A DNA stretch of 64,000 nt from Sporolactobacillus sp. STSJ-5 (GCF_024385605.1 NZ_JANFOJ010000002.1:348570-412569); one strand, 5' to 3'. Counted from the stretch's first letter, positions 10,808 to 20,098 are shown. A program made the numbers and translations. Notes: generated by a model not told the origin, from the sequence alone.

Positions 10808-11311
10808 CTAATCTTTAATTTTTATACATTCCTTTTGTATAAAATAGTGATAATAAACCATGGTCGCTGTGAGTACAATCAGATAGATCGGTAACGAGAA
10901 GAACAATTGATATCCGTTTTTATAATGGTACACGCCGACATGCCATGCCAATGCTTCAGCTATCATCGAAATCAGTGCCCAAATCGTAATATAGAAAAAA
11001 TAGGTTGTTCGATTTTTTCTAATCACGACATAAAAGTAAATAAAAAAATAGGCGAACGGACCAAACATAACAAACGAGAGCATGTCCCAAAAATCAGTGA
11101 AGGGTGTATCATTTACATTATAGTAATTGAACGGGTTGATACACACTGTATTATCAAAAAAGGTGCTGATAAAAGCACCGATTAAAAGCATGGTGATTGT
11201 CTGCTGACGGTTGAACCGCTTGGGAAGAAGAAGCATAGCCGTATAAGCAGTTACTCCGGTGATCAAAATGAAAAGTTCATTTGAATTGAAAACTGTACCT
11301 TTAGGTATCAT
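10808..11311 (-). CDS. CBO0543-family small integral membrane protein
   Basis: 167 residues with about five hydrophobic segments and the family core FDNTVCINPFNYYNVND followed by FWDMLSFVMFGPFAYFFIY. This resembles the uncharacterised CBO0543 family of Bacilli and Clostridia, whose function is unknown. AAGGAG stands 6 nt before the ATG. It is transcribed just after the related gene at 11330-11803, 18 nt apart, so the two form a small operon convergent with parEC. Confidence 0.72.
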   Translation of the reverse strand: MIPKGTVFNSNELFILITGVTAYTAMLLLPKRFNRQQTITMLLIGAFISTFFDNTVCINPFNYYNVNDTPFTDFWDMLSFVMFGPFAYFFIYFYVVIRKNRTTYFFYITIWALISMIAEALAWHVGVYHYKNGYQLFFSLPIYLIVLTATMVYYHYFIQKECIKIKD

Positions 11312-11329
11312 GTGAATCTCCTTTTTGAT

Positions 11330-11803
11330 TTATTGGTCGCTTGACTGTTGTTTTTGGCTCAGGAGCTGAAATCCTTTTAGAAGGACCAGCATGAGTGTGT
11401 AAAAACAAATAAAGTAGATAAACAGTGTAACCGTGTTGATTGAAGAGACAATAGTATGTTTTTCTTCAAGTTTGCAAAAAAGTATAAATACACAAAAGCT
11501 CGCTGAAAACGTGATTAGTTTTTTCCATAAACCTTTGTCTTGTACTAAATTGATGGAGATTAGTGTGAGCACTGGGAAAATAATGTTCCGATTAAAAAGA
11601 AATGCCAGCGTACCTTCAATACTGTAGTTAAATCCTGGATCACCAAAATACATGCGCTTCGCAGGCAATAAGAGTGAAAGCATAATGGTGATTGAGCAAG
11701 TGAGAAATAGAAATAGATTTTCTTCACGCGAAAGCCGCTTAGGCAAAAGAATGAAGAGATTCACGATGATCCAAATGAGACATAGAGTGACGGCTAGAAC
11801 CAT
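11330..11803 (-). CDS. Multi-pass membrane protein related to its CBO0543-type neighbour
   Basis: 157 residues with about five transmembrane stretches. The plan is the same as the next gene: an N-terminal helix ending in LLPKRLSREE (LLPKRFNRQQ in the neighbour), then a loop with YFGDPGFNYSIEGTLAFLF. It appears to be a diverged paralogue; no function is known. The ATG at 11803 is chosen over one 11 codons upstream because AAAAAGGAGGG sits about 6 nt before it. Confidence 0.65.
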   Translation of the reverse strand: MVLAVTLCLIWIIVNLFILLPKRLSREENLFLFLTCSITIMLSLLLPAKRMYFGDPGFNYSIEGTLAFLFNRNIIFPVLTLISINLVQDKGLWKKLITFSASFCVFILFCKLEEKHTIVSSINTVTLFIYFICFYTLMLVLLKGFQLLSQKQQSSDQ

Positions 11804-12037
11804 TTTTTTCCCTCCTTTTTGGCGGTAAGAGATCAAGGTGCTGATTTCAAATTAGGCCGATAGTACCATCCATTATTTTGAGCGTTTATTCGGAAATTCA
11901 TTCTGATCCTTGCATATCTTTATATTTATCATTCGATTGTTTACACTAAGCGTTCTAATAGCATTGATCAGAAAAATCACTTAGAATAAAATATGATGAA
12001 AAACGAATCATTTTTTATGGTATTTGGAGGGATTGTA

Positions 12038-13048
12038 TTGACTGAAGAAGAACAAGAACTTTTTGATATAACGATAATAGGCGGCGGTCCAACGGGACTT
12101 TTCACCGCTTTTTATGCCGGCATGCGGCAAATGAAAGTGAAAATTATTGAGAGTCTTCCGCAACTAGGCGGACAGCTCAGCACCCTTTATCCTGAAAAGG
12201 AAATCTTCGATGTTGCTGGATTTCCAAAGATCAAAGCAAAGGATTTAGTTAAAAATCTGATTGTACAAGCCGAGCAGTTTCATCCTGAAGTCGTTCTTGA
12301 TGAAGCGATTAGTTCTTTGGTAAGGCATGATGATGGAGTTATTGAACTGATCGGAGCATCCGGTTGCGTTCATCGCACGAAAACAGTTGTGATTACTGCC
12401 GGAGTAGGAGCGTTTGCACCTCGCCCATTAAAGGTCGATCAGAGTGTGGAAAACTTTACGAATATACATTATTATGTTCAGGATATAACGATCTTTAAAG
12501 ACAAACGAGTCGTCATTTTAGGCGGCGGAGATTCAGCGGTTGATTGGGCAAACACATTGGCTTCAATTGCAAGAAGTGTGACCATTATTCATCGCCGAGA
12601 CCAATTCAGGGCACATGAAACAAGTGTTGAAGCGATGAAAAAAGCGTCTGTACAAGTTAAAACACCCTTTATTGCGAAATCTGTTTCAGGTACTAAAGAT
12701 CATATTGAACAATTAACGATACAAATGGTGAAAGGTGAAACAGAGGAAACATTGCCATTGGACGATTTGATTGTGAACTATGGTTTTGTATCCGCATTAG
12801 GACCGATTAAGGACTGGGGCATTGAACTGGAAAAGAATTCAATTCTCGTGAACAGCAAAATGGAAACCAATATTCCAGGCGTTTATGCTGCGGGCGATAT
12901 TGCATCATATCCCGGCAAAATAAAACTAATAGCAACGGGACTGGGAGAAGCACCGACTGCTGTCAATAATGCCAAACATTATATTGATCCGAAATCGCGC
13001 ACACAACCTGTACACAGTTCAAGCGCGGGGGAACTCTTTGAAAAGTGA
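12038..13048 (+). CDS. Ferredoxin/flavodoxin-NADP reductase, thioredoxin-reductase-like (YumC type)
   Basis: 336-residue FAD flavoprotein. The FAD-binding GxGxxG is in [19 protein letters not shown], the NADPH-binding site is [15 protein letters not shown], and the C-terminal FAD motif is [21 protein letters not shown]. The CxxC of thioredoxin reductase is absent, as expected for this class, which passes NADPH electrons to ferredoxins and flavodoxins. TTG at 12038 is chosen because GGAGGG (12026-12031) lies 6 nt upstream and the length matches Bacillus YumC (332 aa). It appears monocistronic. Confidence 0.88.
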   Translation: MTEEEQELFDITIIGGGPTGLFTAFYAGMRQMKVKIIESLPQLGGQLSTLYPEKEIFDVAGFPKIKAKDLVKNLIVQAEQFHPEVVLDEAISSLVRHDDGVIELIGASGCVHRTKTVVITAGVGAFAPRPLKVDQSVENFTNIHYYVQDITIFKDKRVVILGGGDSAVDWANTLASIARSVTIIHRRDQFRAHETSVEAMKKASVQVKTPFIAKSVSGTKDHIEQLTIQMVKGETEETLPLDDLIVNYGFVSALGPIKDWGIELEKNSILVNSKMETNIPGVYAAGDIASYPGKIKLIATGLGEAPTAVNNAKHYIDPKSRTQPVHSSSAGELFEK

Positions 13049-13065
13049 TACACATAAATTTTCTT

Positions 13066-13092
13066 GAAGCCTGAGATGTTCAGGCTTCTTTA
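13066..13092 (+). terminator. Terminator after the ferredoxin-NADP reductase gene
   Basis: A perfect 9-bp stem GAAGCCTGA / TCAGGCTTC with a 5-nt loop, followed by TTTAC; the T tract is short. Confidence 0.7.
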
Positions 13093-13162
13093 CATAAATT
13101 AGAAAAACAAATAGGCTAATGTCCTGTTATTCGAAATAAGATAAAATGATTGGAGCCCTAAA

Positions 13163-14038
13163 ATGATCATTAAATCCATCTGCCGACTCAATGCAGAAAT
13201 TAAAAAGGAAATTCGCCAATTGGAACAGTTTTGTTCACAGGTTGACGGTGTTCAATATGAGACCAATTTAGACGGTACTCTTAATTTCCATAAAGAAATG
13301 AAGTACACATTTCTTTGCTATGAGAATCATAAACTCATCGCTTTTCTGCATGTGTTTGCACCGATGCGTTCAGAAGCAGAAATTTCGGGGCTGACTTCGC
13401 CAGACTGCCGAGAAAAGGGTTATTTTACTGCCTTGCTGCTTCGAACAATAGAAGAACTGAACGCATTTCAAATTGCCGATGTGCTTTTTGTGTCCCAGTC
13501 GTCCTACCCAAATAATCAAGTGATTGATCATTTCGGTGCTTGTTATGAGTTCTCAGAGCATGTTATGTCGCTTGAGCGAAAAAACCACATGATACAGATT
13601 CCAGAACAGCCATTGTCGTTGACTTATCAAAGAATTGAGCATATGGAGCAATTAATCGAAGTCAGCGTAAACAGCTTTCATGATAGCCGTGAGGAGGCAC
13701 GACGCTTAATTGAAATGGCATTGATGTCTGCAAATCGACAAGGTTATATGGCTGTTTTCGATGATCAAATTATTGGTATCTGTTTTGCACGATTTGAGGG
13801 TTCAGAAGCATTTTTATTTGGATTAGGAATACAAACTGAGTACCAGGGCAAGGGATTTGGCGGCTCTTTTCTTAATCGGATTCTAAGCGAATTGTTTTCA
13901 GGAACGGTTACGAAAGTGAAATTGGAAGTTGAATCTCGAAACGTTCACGCAATGCATTTATATACAAAAACAGGATTTGTATCTGATAACACGGTTGATT
14001 ATTATCGTGTGCCAATTAAGAATCTGCTAGGAGCCTAA
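13163..14038 (+). CDS. Tandem GNAT N-acetyltransferase
   Basis: 291 residues with two GNAT-like halves. The N-terminal half has the acetyl-CoA turn region around SPDCREKGYFTALLLRTI. The C-terminal half has the classical motif A, IQTEYQGKGFGGSFLNRIL (Q/RxxGxG/A), followed by VESRNVHAMHLYTKTGF, typical of RimI-like enzymes. The acceptor substrate cannot be read from sequence. GGAG lies 7 nt before the ATG. One base separates its stop from the next ATG, so it probably forms an operon with the methyltransferase fusion. Confidence 0.8.
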   Translation: MIIKSICRLNAEIKKEIRQLEQFCSQVDGVQYETNLDGTLNFHKEMKYTFLCYENHKLIAFLHVFAPMRSEAEISGLTSPDCREKGYFTALLLRTIEELNAFQIADVLFVSQSSYPNNQVIDHFGACYEFSEHVMSLERKNHMIQIPEQPLSLTYQRIEHMEQLIEVSVNSFHDSREEARRLIEMALMSANRQGYMAVFDDQIIGICFARFEGSEAFLFGLGIQTEYQGKGFGGSFLNRILSELFSGTVTKVKLEVESRNVHAMHLYTKTGFVSDNTVDYYRVPIKNLLGA

Positions 14039-14039
14039 C

Positions 14040-15254
14040 ATGAACACACAACAAAAAAAAGAACAATATTGGCGATCAACGCTTTTAGAAGCCTGGCGTT
14101 TAATTGCGGCTGAAGGAATTTCTGCGACTGTAGAGGGAACAGCTGCATTGAAATTACAAGGTTGCACGATACATGATGATTTTTCCATCACCATTTCCAT
14201 ACAATGGGATGCGCTGGAGCAATTTTATCAAACAGTGAAAGACTGTTCAGCGAGCGGACTTAAAAAAGAAAACAATTGCTGTTTCTTTACCTTTCAGTTA
14301 AACGGGTATTCTATTCGTATCGATGGACATTTAGGAACGGTAGTTCGTACTGACCCCGATCGAATACTTATTGCTATTGAATCCTATCAAGTAGCAGTTA
14401 AATCGTTCGGTTATTTTTTGCGTACATTGCCAAAATCTGATCCGCTACGTGATAGGGTTAAAAAATGTTTAAGGAGTCTCCAAAATTCAGACGCTGATCA
14501 AAATGGTCATGCCTGGAATAGTGAGGCCTATCAAGCATGGGTTAATCGTTTCGGAACGCCTGAACAAGCAGCTGAGAAAATTAAAGAAAACCCCATAGCT
14601 AAGCTGGGTTCTCTTGCTCCCTACCTAAACGATATTCAGGGTAAAACGGTTATCAATCTACTCGGCTCTCATGGGAGTAAGGCACTCGCACTGGCGTTGA
14701 TGGGAGCCCAAATAACTGTGGTCGACATTTCCTCTGAAAATGCTGCTTATGCCAAGAATGTAGCAGCAGCTCTCAACGTACCGCTAAATTATATAATTTC
14801 TGATGTTCTGCAATTACCTATTGATCAACATAAGGAAAAGTATGATAAGGTACTTATGGAGCTTGGGATCTTGCATTATTTTATTGATCTCGAACCGCTT
14901 GCTGAACTTGTATTTTCGATTTTAAAACCGGGCGGTCAATTTCTTATTCAGGAATTTCACCCCGTGTCAACGAAATTGGTTACTACACGAGGAAAAAGAC
15001 AAATTGTCTTCGGCAACTATTTCGATCAATCATTGCACACACGTCAAGTGGCTTTTTCTAAACACCTTTCTCATCGGGAAAATGAAAATGAAGCACCACG
15101 CACTGTATTCTTAAGAGAGTGGACGCTTGGGGAGATCGTGACCGCATTTGCTCAAGCAGGTCTCGTTGTGCAGCGTTTGGATGAAGCACCGAATATGAAA
15201 ATTAACGACATCGGTTTGCCTAAGTTATTTACTCTTGTTTGTTTAAAACCATAA
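14040..15254 (+). CDS. Two-domain protein: nucleotidyltransferase-like N-terminus plus SAM-dependent methyltransferase
   Basis: 404 residues. The C-terminal part (about 160-404) is a class I methyltransferase: GKTVINLLGSHGSKALALAL is a modified SAM-binding loop, ITVVDIS is the acidic strand, and ILKPGGQFLIQEFHP is the later core. The first 140 or so residues look like a minimal nucleotidyltransferase fold (VEGTAALKLQGCTIHDDFSI, then YSIRIDGHLGTVV), but the usual GS...DxD catalytic set is not clearly intact, so it may be a binding domain. The substrate is unknown. It is coupled to the GNAT gene upstream. The methyltransferase call is firm and the N-terminal call is inference. Confidence 0.7.
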   Translation: MNTQQKKEQYWRSTLLEAWRLIAAEGISATVEGTAALKLQGCTIHDDFSITISIQWDALEQFYQTVKDCSASGLKKENNCCFFTFQLNGYSIRIDGHLGTVVRTDPDRILIAIESYQVAVKSFGYFLRTLPKSDPLRDRVKKCLRSLQNSDADQNGHAWNSEAYQAWVNRFGTPEQAAEKIKENPIAKLGSLAPYLNDIQGKTVINLLGSHGSKALALALMGAQITVVDISSENAAYAKNVAAALNVPLNYIISDVLQLPIDQHKEKYDKVLMELGILHYFIDLEPLAELVFSILKPGGQFLIQEFHPVSTKLVTTRGKRQIVFGNYFDQSLHTRQVAFSKHLSHRENENEAPRTVFLREWTLGEIVTAFAQAGLVVQRLDEAPNMKINDIGLPKLFTLVCLKP

Positions 15255-15267
15255 ATGTTTTCTAAAG

Positions 15268-15300
15268 AAATAAGAGCAGCCGTGGCTGCTCTTATTTTAT
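15268..15300. terminator. Bidirectional terminator between methyltransferase and sugar-porter genes
   Basis: A 14-bp perfect stem (AAATAAGAGCAGCC / GGCTGCTCTTATTT) with a 2-nt spacer and T/A-rich flanks on both sides, placed between convergent genes. Confidence 0.85.
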
Positions 15301-15332
15301 TTCATATAAGATTGTATATATATCATGTTGGA

Positions 15333-16781
15333 TCAAACTTTTTTCTTTAGTCCTGCCTTGCGAAAAAACAACTCCAGTTCTTCAAGTGATTTCCCCTTAG
15401 TCTCAGGTAAGAAGAACTTCACAAATGTGAATGCAGCTATTCCGCAGAAAAAGAAGATGAAGTAGGTCAATCCCAGACCGATCCAGGAAAGTAAGACTGG
15501 AAATAGGAAGCTGACGAGAAAGTTCGTCGTCCAAAGACAAAATACAGTGACCCCCATACCTAACCCACGCAATTTCTGGGGAAAGATTTCAGAAAGCATC
15601 AGCCAGGTTACCGGCGAAATCGTTGCTTGCTGAAATGCAAGAAACATTACAGTCATGCTGAGAACTAGAAAGGGAAGAAAGGGTGTTCCATGCAGAGTCA
15701 TTGAAAAAATGCCGGTCAACAATAAGGAAATTGAGGTACCTGTTAATCCAATGAGCAGCATCGGTTTGTGTTTTGCTCTTCCAAGCAGCCACATGCCGAA
15801 GAAAGTCGCTGCTACTGATATAATTCCGTTTGCTATATTTGCAACGAGAGCGACATCTGTATTGAATCCGGCATCTTGAAGAATATGTGTTCCATAGTAC
15901 ATGATTGAATTAACACCGGTGATTTGCTGGACAACAGCAATGCCGATTCCCAAAAAGACGATTCTTCTGATCCATGGCGTTTGAAGATCACGAAAAGTCG
16001 CTTTTTCGCTCGTCCGTTCCTTTTGGACTGCCTTTTTAATGGATACTAATTCCAGCCTGGCGCGTTTTGGATGGCGAATCAAATGAAGCACGCGCAATGC
16101 ACTTTTTAATTTTCCTTTAGACGCATACCATCTTGGACTTTCAGGTACGAAGAACATACCGATCCAGAGCAAGATTGCCGGAAGTGTTGCAATAACGAGC
16201 ATATAACGCCATACATGGGTTGAACCGCCAGAGTAATTCGCAATGACTGCATTAAATACATAAGCGAGCAGTTGGCCACTGACAATCATTAATTCATTTT
16301 GCGTTACCACCTGACCTCGAGTCTCAGCCGGTGATATTTCAGCTAGGAATGTTGGCACAGTGACAGAAGCGCCACCTACAGCCAGCCCTAACAGAATACG
16401 GAAGAAAATCATAATTGCAGCATTAGGTGCAAATGCACACCCAAGAGTGGTGATCAAGAAGACGATGGAGAGATACATAATGACCGTCTTGCGTCCTTTA
16501 TGGTCGGCCAATCGTCCGCTGAATACTGCTCCAAATGCTGCGCCTAAAAGCAAAGAACTAGCAACTAAACCTTCGGTAAATGAAGTAAGATTTAACTGGT
16601 CCGGTCTTGCCATAAACGGAAGTGCGCCATTTATTACACCTGTGTCGTAACCAAAAAGAAGGCCTCCGAAGGTTGATACGAGTGTAATTAATTTTAAAAA
16701 CTTTTTGGGGCTTCGTTTATGGGCGCCATCATCAGAAAGTGCTGCATCCTACATCGATTCTAAAGGTTTGTTAATACTGAT
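15333..16781 (-). pseudogene. IolT-like sugar/inositol MFS transporter, 5' end disrupted
   Basis: The long frame from ATG 16613 down to 15333 (426 aa) is a sugar-porter MFS protein very like Bacillus IolT: GRLADHKGRKT, RILLGLAVGGASVTVP, PESPRWYASKGK, VVQQITGVNSIMYYG, PETKGKSLEELE. Reading upstream in the same frame gives the missing first helix (FLKLITLVSTFGGLLFGYD, then TGVINGALPF), but no ATG, GTG or TTG precedes it. An in-frame TAG lies at 16749-16751. A strong SD (AGGAGGAG) is followed 7 nt later by ATC (16781-16779), where ATG would be expected. Starting at 16613 would remove helix 1. Most likely it is an inactivated transporter. Confidence 0.72.
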
Positions 16782-16999
16782 AGTGAATCTCCTCCTATAA
16801 AATGGAAAATACATAAATCTAAGTCTAGAAGATGTGTGCTGATTGAAATGAAAATAGTGTTAAAAATAGTACAAGGAAAATAATCCTATGTAAATCGAGG
16901 ATAACCTGCTAAAGTTGACAGTATGAAATGAGTCAAATTGTTATCAATTAAATACCCTATTGAGAGCATCTAAAACCAAGATTCAATCAACTTATTATT

Positions 17000-17015
17000 A
17001 GTTTAGCATTAAACT
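17000..17015. promoter_or_regulatory. Inverted repeat upstream of marR, candidate operator
   Basis: AGTTTA-GCAT-TAAACT lies 28 nt before the MarR start, between the divergent transporter and regulator. Symmetry of this size suits a MarR dimer. Binding is inferred only. Confidence 0.4.
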
Positions 17016-17043
17016 GACAATTAGTCAAAAAAGGTGAAAATAA

Positions 17044-17508
17044 TTGAAAATAAGCACAATAGATAATTTATCAGATATGCCGATTGAAAAAAGCATTCTT
17101 TTGTGGTTTTACCTTTCGAGGGCCTATCACATCCAACTTAAGCGCTACAGCCAATTTTTAAAGACATGGACGTTGACTATCTCACAATATGAAGTACTTG
17201 AGAAAATTGGGGAAAGCGGAAGAATGTCTCAAAAAGAATTGGCTGAGAAGATGTTTCTTACTAAAGGGAACATCACACAATTAATTATTAAAATGGAAAA
17301 GGAGGGCTTCATTTCTCGGGAGCAAGAGTGGAAAACGAAATACATTTTATTGACTGAAAAAGGAAATGAACTACTTAATCAAGTTCTTCCGGAACGAAAG
17401 AAGTATTTCGCTCAGCAAGTTCAGGGGCTAACATCAAAAGAACAAAAACAATTCATTAAGCTAATCAAAAAATTAAATGAAGCACAGATTGAGGCGGATA
17501 ATAAATAA
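17044..17508 (+). CDS. MarR-family transcriptional regulator
   Basis: 154-residue winged-helix protein. The helix-turn-helix is in MSQKELAEKMFLTKGNITQL and is followed by the wing (MEKEGFISREQEWKTKYILL). The start is TTG at 17044 with AAAGGTGA about 7 nt upstream. It is divergent from the damaged IolT-like gene across about 260 bp, so it may once have controlled that transporter, but MarR proteins more often regulate efflux or stress genes. No ligand can be named. Confidence 0.82.
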   Translation: MKISTIDNLSDMPIEKSILLWFYLSRAYHIQLKRYSQFLKTWTLTISQYEVLEKIGESGRMSQKELAEKMFLTKGNITQLIIKMEKEGFISREQEWKTKYILLTEKGNELLNQVLPERKKYFAQQVQGLTSKEQKQFIKLIKKLNEAQIEADNK

Positions 17509-17639
17509 CATTACATGCAAAGATGAGAGAACAGAGATATTAAACATACGTTTAATTAATTATTATGTTTGTACCTGTGATTAATAATTCGTACTTCCTT
17601 TGCTAAATGACCACCGGCTAATGCAGCAGGGTTCAGATA

Positions 17640-17865
17640 TAAATGACTACGAATTCATTTCGTCACCTAAGATGAAATCTACTAAAAGTCCTTTTCTTAG
17701 CTCTTTGCAGAATCGTGATTCCTCTGGTGTCACAACCCTGCGAATCAGTTTCTGCAACCGGAAAACAACCTAACCCCTCATCACTCTATAGTAATATTTT
17801 GTCACCCATTCCACATGGTACTTTATATCATAGACCACGTGACCACTTTTATGATAACCATCCAT
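17640..17865 (-). pseudogene. IS200/IS605-family transposase (TnpA, Y1) relic
   Basis: Reading the minus strand from ATG at 17865, the first 31 codons include HKSGHVVYDIKYHVEWVTKY and YYRVMRG, the conserved N-terminus of IS200 TnpA (usually ...VYDIKYHVVWITKYRYKVLRG). TAG follows at 17772-17770. The same frame then continues VVFRLQKLIRRV, and after a frameshift CDTRGITILQ, both recognisable TnpA segments. The catalytic HUH motif (HIH) and the tyrosine are missing. The element is thus dead: nonsense codon, frameshift and internal deletion. The 3' limit is approximate. Confidence 0.78.
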
Positions 17866-18462
17866 ACTTTTCACATCTGTAAAAAATAGGGCTGAAAGCG
17901 GTCCACACCTTTTACGGAATTTTTATCGTTACTACAAACTATATCGTCGATAATGGTACTCGAACTCTTGAAAAGGAGAGTTGAATATGACTACCAAAAA
18001 GATCACTCAATCCCCATATAGAGTGACTCCCTGATAGCTAATAATCTTCCCAAATTATATCCAATATTTGCAAAACAAAGATCTTATAAAGAGTGCCTAG
18101 CATCTGCATGAATCGTAATCAACAAGAGATTAATGTGATTCAACTTGAGATGAAGGAATCTAAAGTTCGTATGTTTTGCATTACTAAATGAGAAGGGGAC
18201 GTTTGAAGACATAGGCATGACTCTTAAAAGATCGTGCCATTTCATTTTGTAAAAAGCACAGAGTTGTTAAGTAAATAGCAATAAACTCTTTCGTTTCATA
18301 AGATACGGATTTTTAATTCTAAAAGCTATCTAACCTGATGGCATCCATTCGTTATCATTTTATTTAGTTTAGAAATTGAAGCACATAAAGGTGTTGTTTA
18401 ATAAAAATTTATTACAAATAGCATTTGATATAAATATATTATGCGTATGTATCAAACAATTT

Positions 18463-18540
18463 ATATGTAGAAAATATGTAGAATATGCTTTATTATCTAC
18501 GTATAAACGTGTATATTTATATGTATAAAGTAAATAGATT
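18463..18540 (+). promoter_or_regulatory. Repeat-rich control region of the EXLDI gene
   Basis: ATATGTAGAA occurs twice (18463-18472 and 18474-18483), in register by 11 bp, about one helical turn. An inverted copy of the core (TCTAC) follows near 18496, then AT-rich TATA-like stretches. Tandem half-sites one turn apart are typical of ribbon-helix-helix regulators, and the encoded protein has such an N-terminus. Autoregulation is inferred. Confidence 0.4.
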
Positions 18541-18560
18541 AATTATCGAAGGAGATCATT

Positions 18561-19103
18561 ATGCCGAATAAAACCATTTATGTTCCAGATGCTGATTTAG
18601 AAGTGTTTGATCAAGCTCAAGAAGTCTCCGGTAAAAACTTATCTGCTACGATTGTGCAAGCACTCAGATTTTACACAAAAATTGGTGAAGGAAAAGGATT
18701 CGAGCATATTGAAATTTCTGAAGGTGAAAATGGATTTTATAAGAGAAAACGATTTATTGGCAGAGAGTTGGCTTCCGCAAGCGTTCATGACGAGGATCAC
18801 TCGTTGCTGACGACCTATGTTGTCTACGAAACAACACATGGCCGCTATGCAGTGTTTATTCGTGAACAGAAGAGAATACCTCTGGAGCAGTCGATTGAGA
18901 ATGAGTTAAAGAAACGAATCATGGAAAAATTTGCAGGGGAAAACATGAACAAAGTTCCTTTTCAAAAGGAATCGGAGGATGAGGCTCCGGATTTACGAAA
19001 ACTGGAAGTTTTCAATTCCATTGACGACTTGGTCGGTCATGTACCTTCGGATTTATATCGATCCTTGCACGAAATTAAGGACGGCGAATTTCTCGATATA
19101 TAA
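18561..19103 (+). CDS. EXLDI-family protein with ribbon-helix-helix N-terminus
   Basis: 180 residues ending exactly in E-F-L-D-I, the C-terminal signature that names the EXLDI family. The N-terminal 40 residues (NKTIYVPDADLEVFDQAQEV, then SATIVQALRFY) look like a CopG-type ribbon-helix-helix DNA-binding unit, and the middle is a beta-rich domain (LLTTYVVYETTHGRYAVFIR). The family's biochemical role is not known to me. GAAGGAGA lies about 7 nt before the ATG. corA follows after 38 nt on the same strand and may share its transcript. Confidence 0.75.
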   Translation: MPNKTIYVPDADLEVFDQAQEVSGKNLSATIVQALRFYTKIGEGKGFEHIEISEGENGFYKRKRFIGRELASASVHDEDHSLLTTYVVYETTHGRYAVFIREQKRIPLEQSIENELKKRIMEKFAGENMNKVPFQKESEDEAPDLRKLEVFNSIDDLVGHVPSDLYRSLHEIKDGEFLDI

Positions 19104-19141
19104 CTCGACATCACAACCATGAAAAAGGAGCTTCTTGATTA

Positions 19142-20098
19142 ATGATACGTATTCTCGCTCAAGACAAAAATGATCAAATCACATCACAGTTAGATTTTAC
19201 CCAATTAGACGCTCAAGCACTTAATCATTATTGGTTAGATTTGAGTGCACCTGACGATGACGAACGAAAACAGTTAAAAGATTTTCTTCCTTCTTTTCAT
19301 CGTCTCGCAAAAGAAAACGAACACCATTCAAGCAGACCGCAGTTAAAGCTGTTTAAGAATTATTATTTTGTTTCCCTTCAAGTGATTAGTCCGAACACTT
19401 TGAAAACACATGAACTCTATCTATATGTTGGGAAAAATTCACTCGTCACCTTTCACACGAGCAACTTAAAGGCAGTGAATGATGTGTGGCATGGCTGCAG
19501 ATCAGATGAGCATTTTTTCAAAGAGGATATTCCGGATGAAATTCTGCGACGACTGATGAGCCGATTGATTGAACAATATATTATGGCTGCAAATGATCTC
19601 GAAGATAAAATTGATGATTTGGATTTGAATGCAAAGCGCGAATCAATCAATAAGATGAATCGCCGTGTCTTTCAGTTACGCAGTGAATTGCTTAGTTTTC
19701 GCCGTGTCATCGCACCACTCATGGATATTACGAATCGGATGATCGGCTCATCGTCTATTGAGAAAAGCGAAGAGCATGAATTTTTTCTGCGTAATTTAAA
19801 TGATAATTTAAGCAGAATCACACACATGATTGAATCGAATTTGGAAATAACGTCTGACATCCGCGACAGTTACCTGTCGCTGACTACATATCGCATGAAT
19901 CGAGTCATGCAAACATTGACCGTCATTACTACTATTTTTATGCCATTGACTTTTATCGTCGGTATTTACGGAATGAATTTCGCATATATGCCTGAGCTTA
20001 ACTGGAAATACGGTTATTTCTTCGTTCTCGGACTCATGGGGCTGATCGCGATCATTATGTATTATTGGTTCCGAAAGAAAGGCTGGTTTGACAAGTAA
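19142..20098 (+). CDS. corA: CorA-family divalent metal (Mg2+/Co2+) transporter
   Basis: 318-residue inner-membrane channel. A large cytosolic domain with a long helical region (about 130-250) is followed by two C-terminal transmembrane helices (about 253-275 and 288-310). The selectivity motif Y-G-M-N at the end of TM1 (FIVGIYGMNFAYMPELNW) is intact, and the basic tail RKKGWFDK is typical. AAGGAG lies 11 nt upstream of the ATG. It probably takes up magnesium; the metal is assigned by family. It follows the EXLDI gene closely. Confidence 0.9.
   Translation: MIRILAQDKNDQITSQLDFTQLDAQALNHYWLDLSAPDDDERKQLKDFLPSFHRLAKENEHHSSRPQLKLFKNYYFVSLQVISPNTLKTHELYLYVGKNSLVTFHTSNLKAVNDVWHGCRSDEHFFKEDIPDEILRRLMSRLIEQYIMAANDLEDKIDDLDLNAKRESINKMNRRVFQLRSELLSFRRVIAPLMDITNRMIGSSSIEKSEEHEFFLRNLNDNLSRITHMIESNLEITSDIRDSYLSLTTYRMNRVMQTLTVITTIFMPLTFIVGIYGMNFAYMPELNWKYGYFFVLGLMGLIAIIMYYWFRKKGWFDK

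Larger units (their letters stand above)
17509..18560. other. 1.05-kb gene-poor region with transposon debris
   Basis: No intact gene is seen. On the minus strand around 17700-17865 there is a decayed IS200-type transposase, listed separately. At 17987-18034 a 15-codon frame (MTTKKITQSPYRVTP) follows a very good SD (AAAAGGAG), but nothing supports a function. From about 18360 the DNA becomes strongly AT-rich and leads into the control region of the EXLDI gene. It looks like a decay zone after insertion and deletion events. Confidence 0.65.

Noticed and set aside
18108..18191. A 27-codon frame in the decay zone
   Set aside because: No SD and no conservation that I can see.
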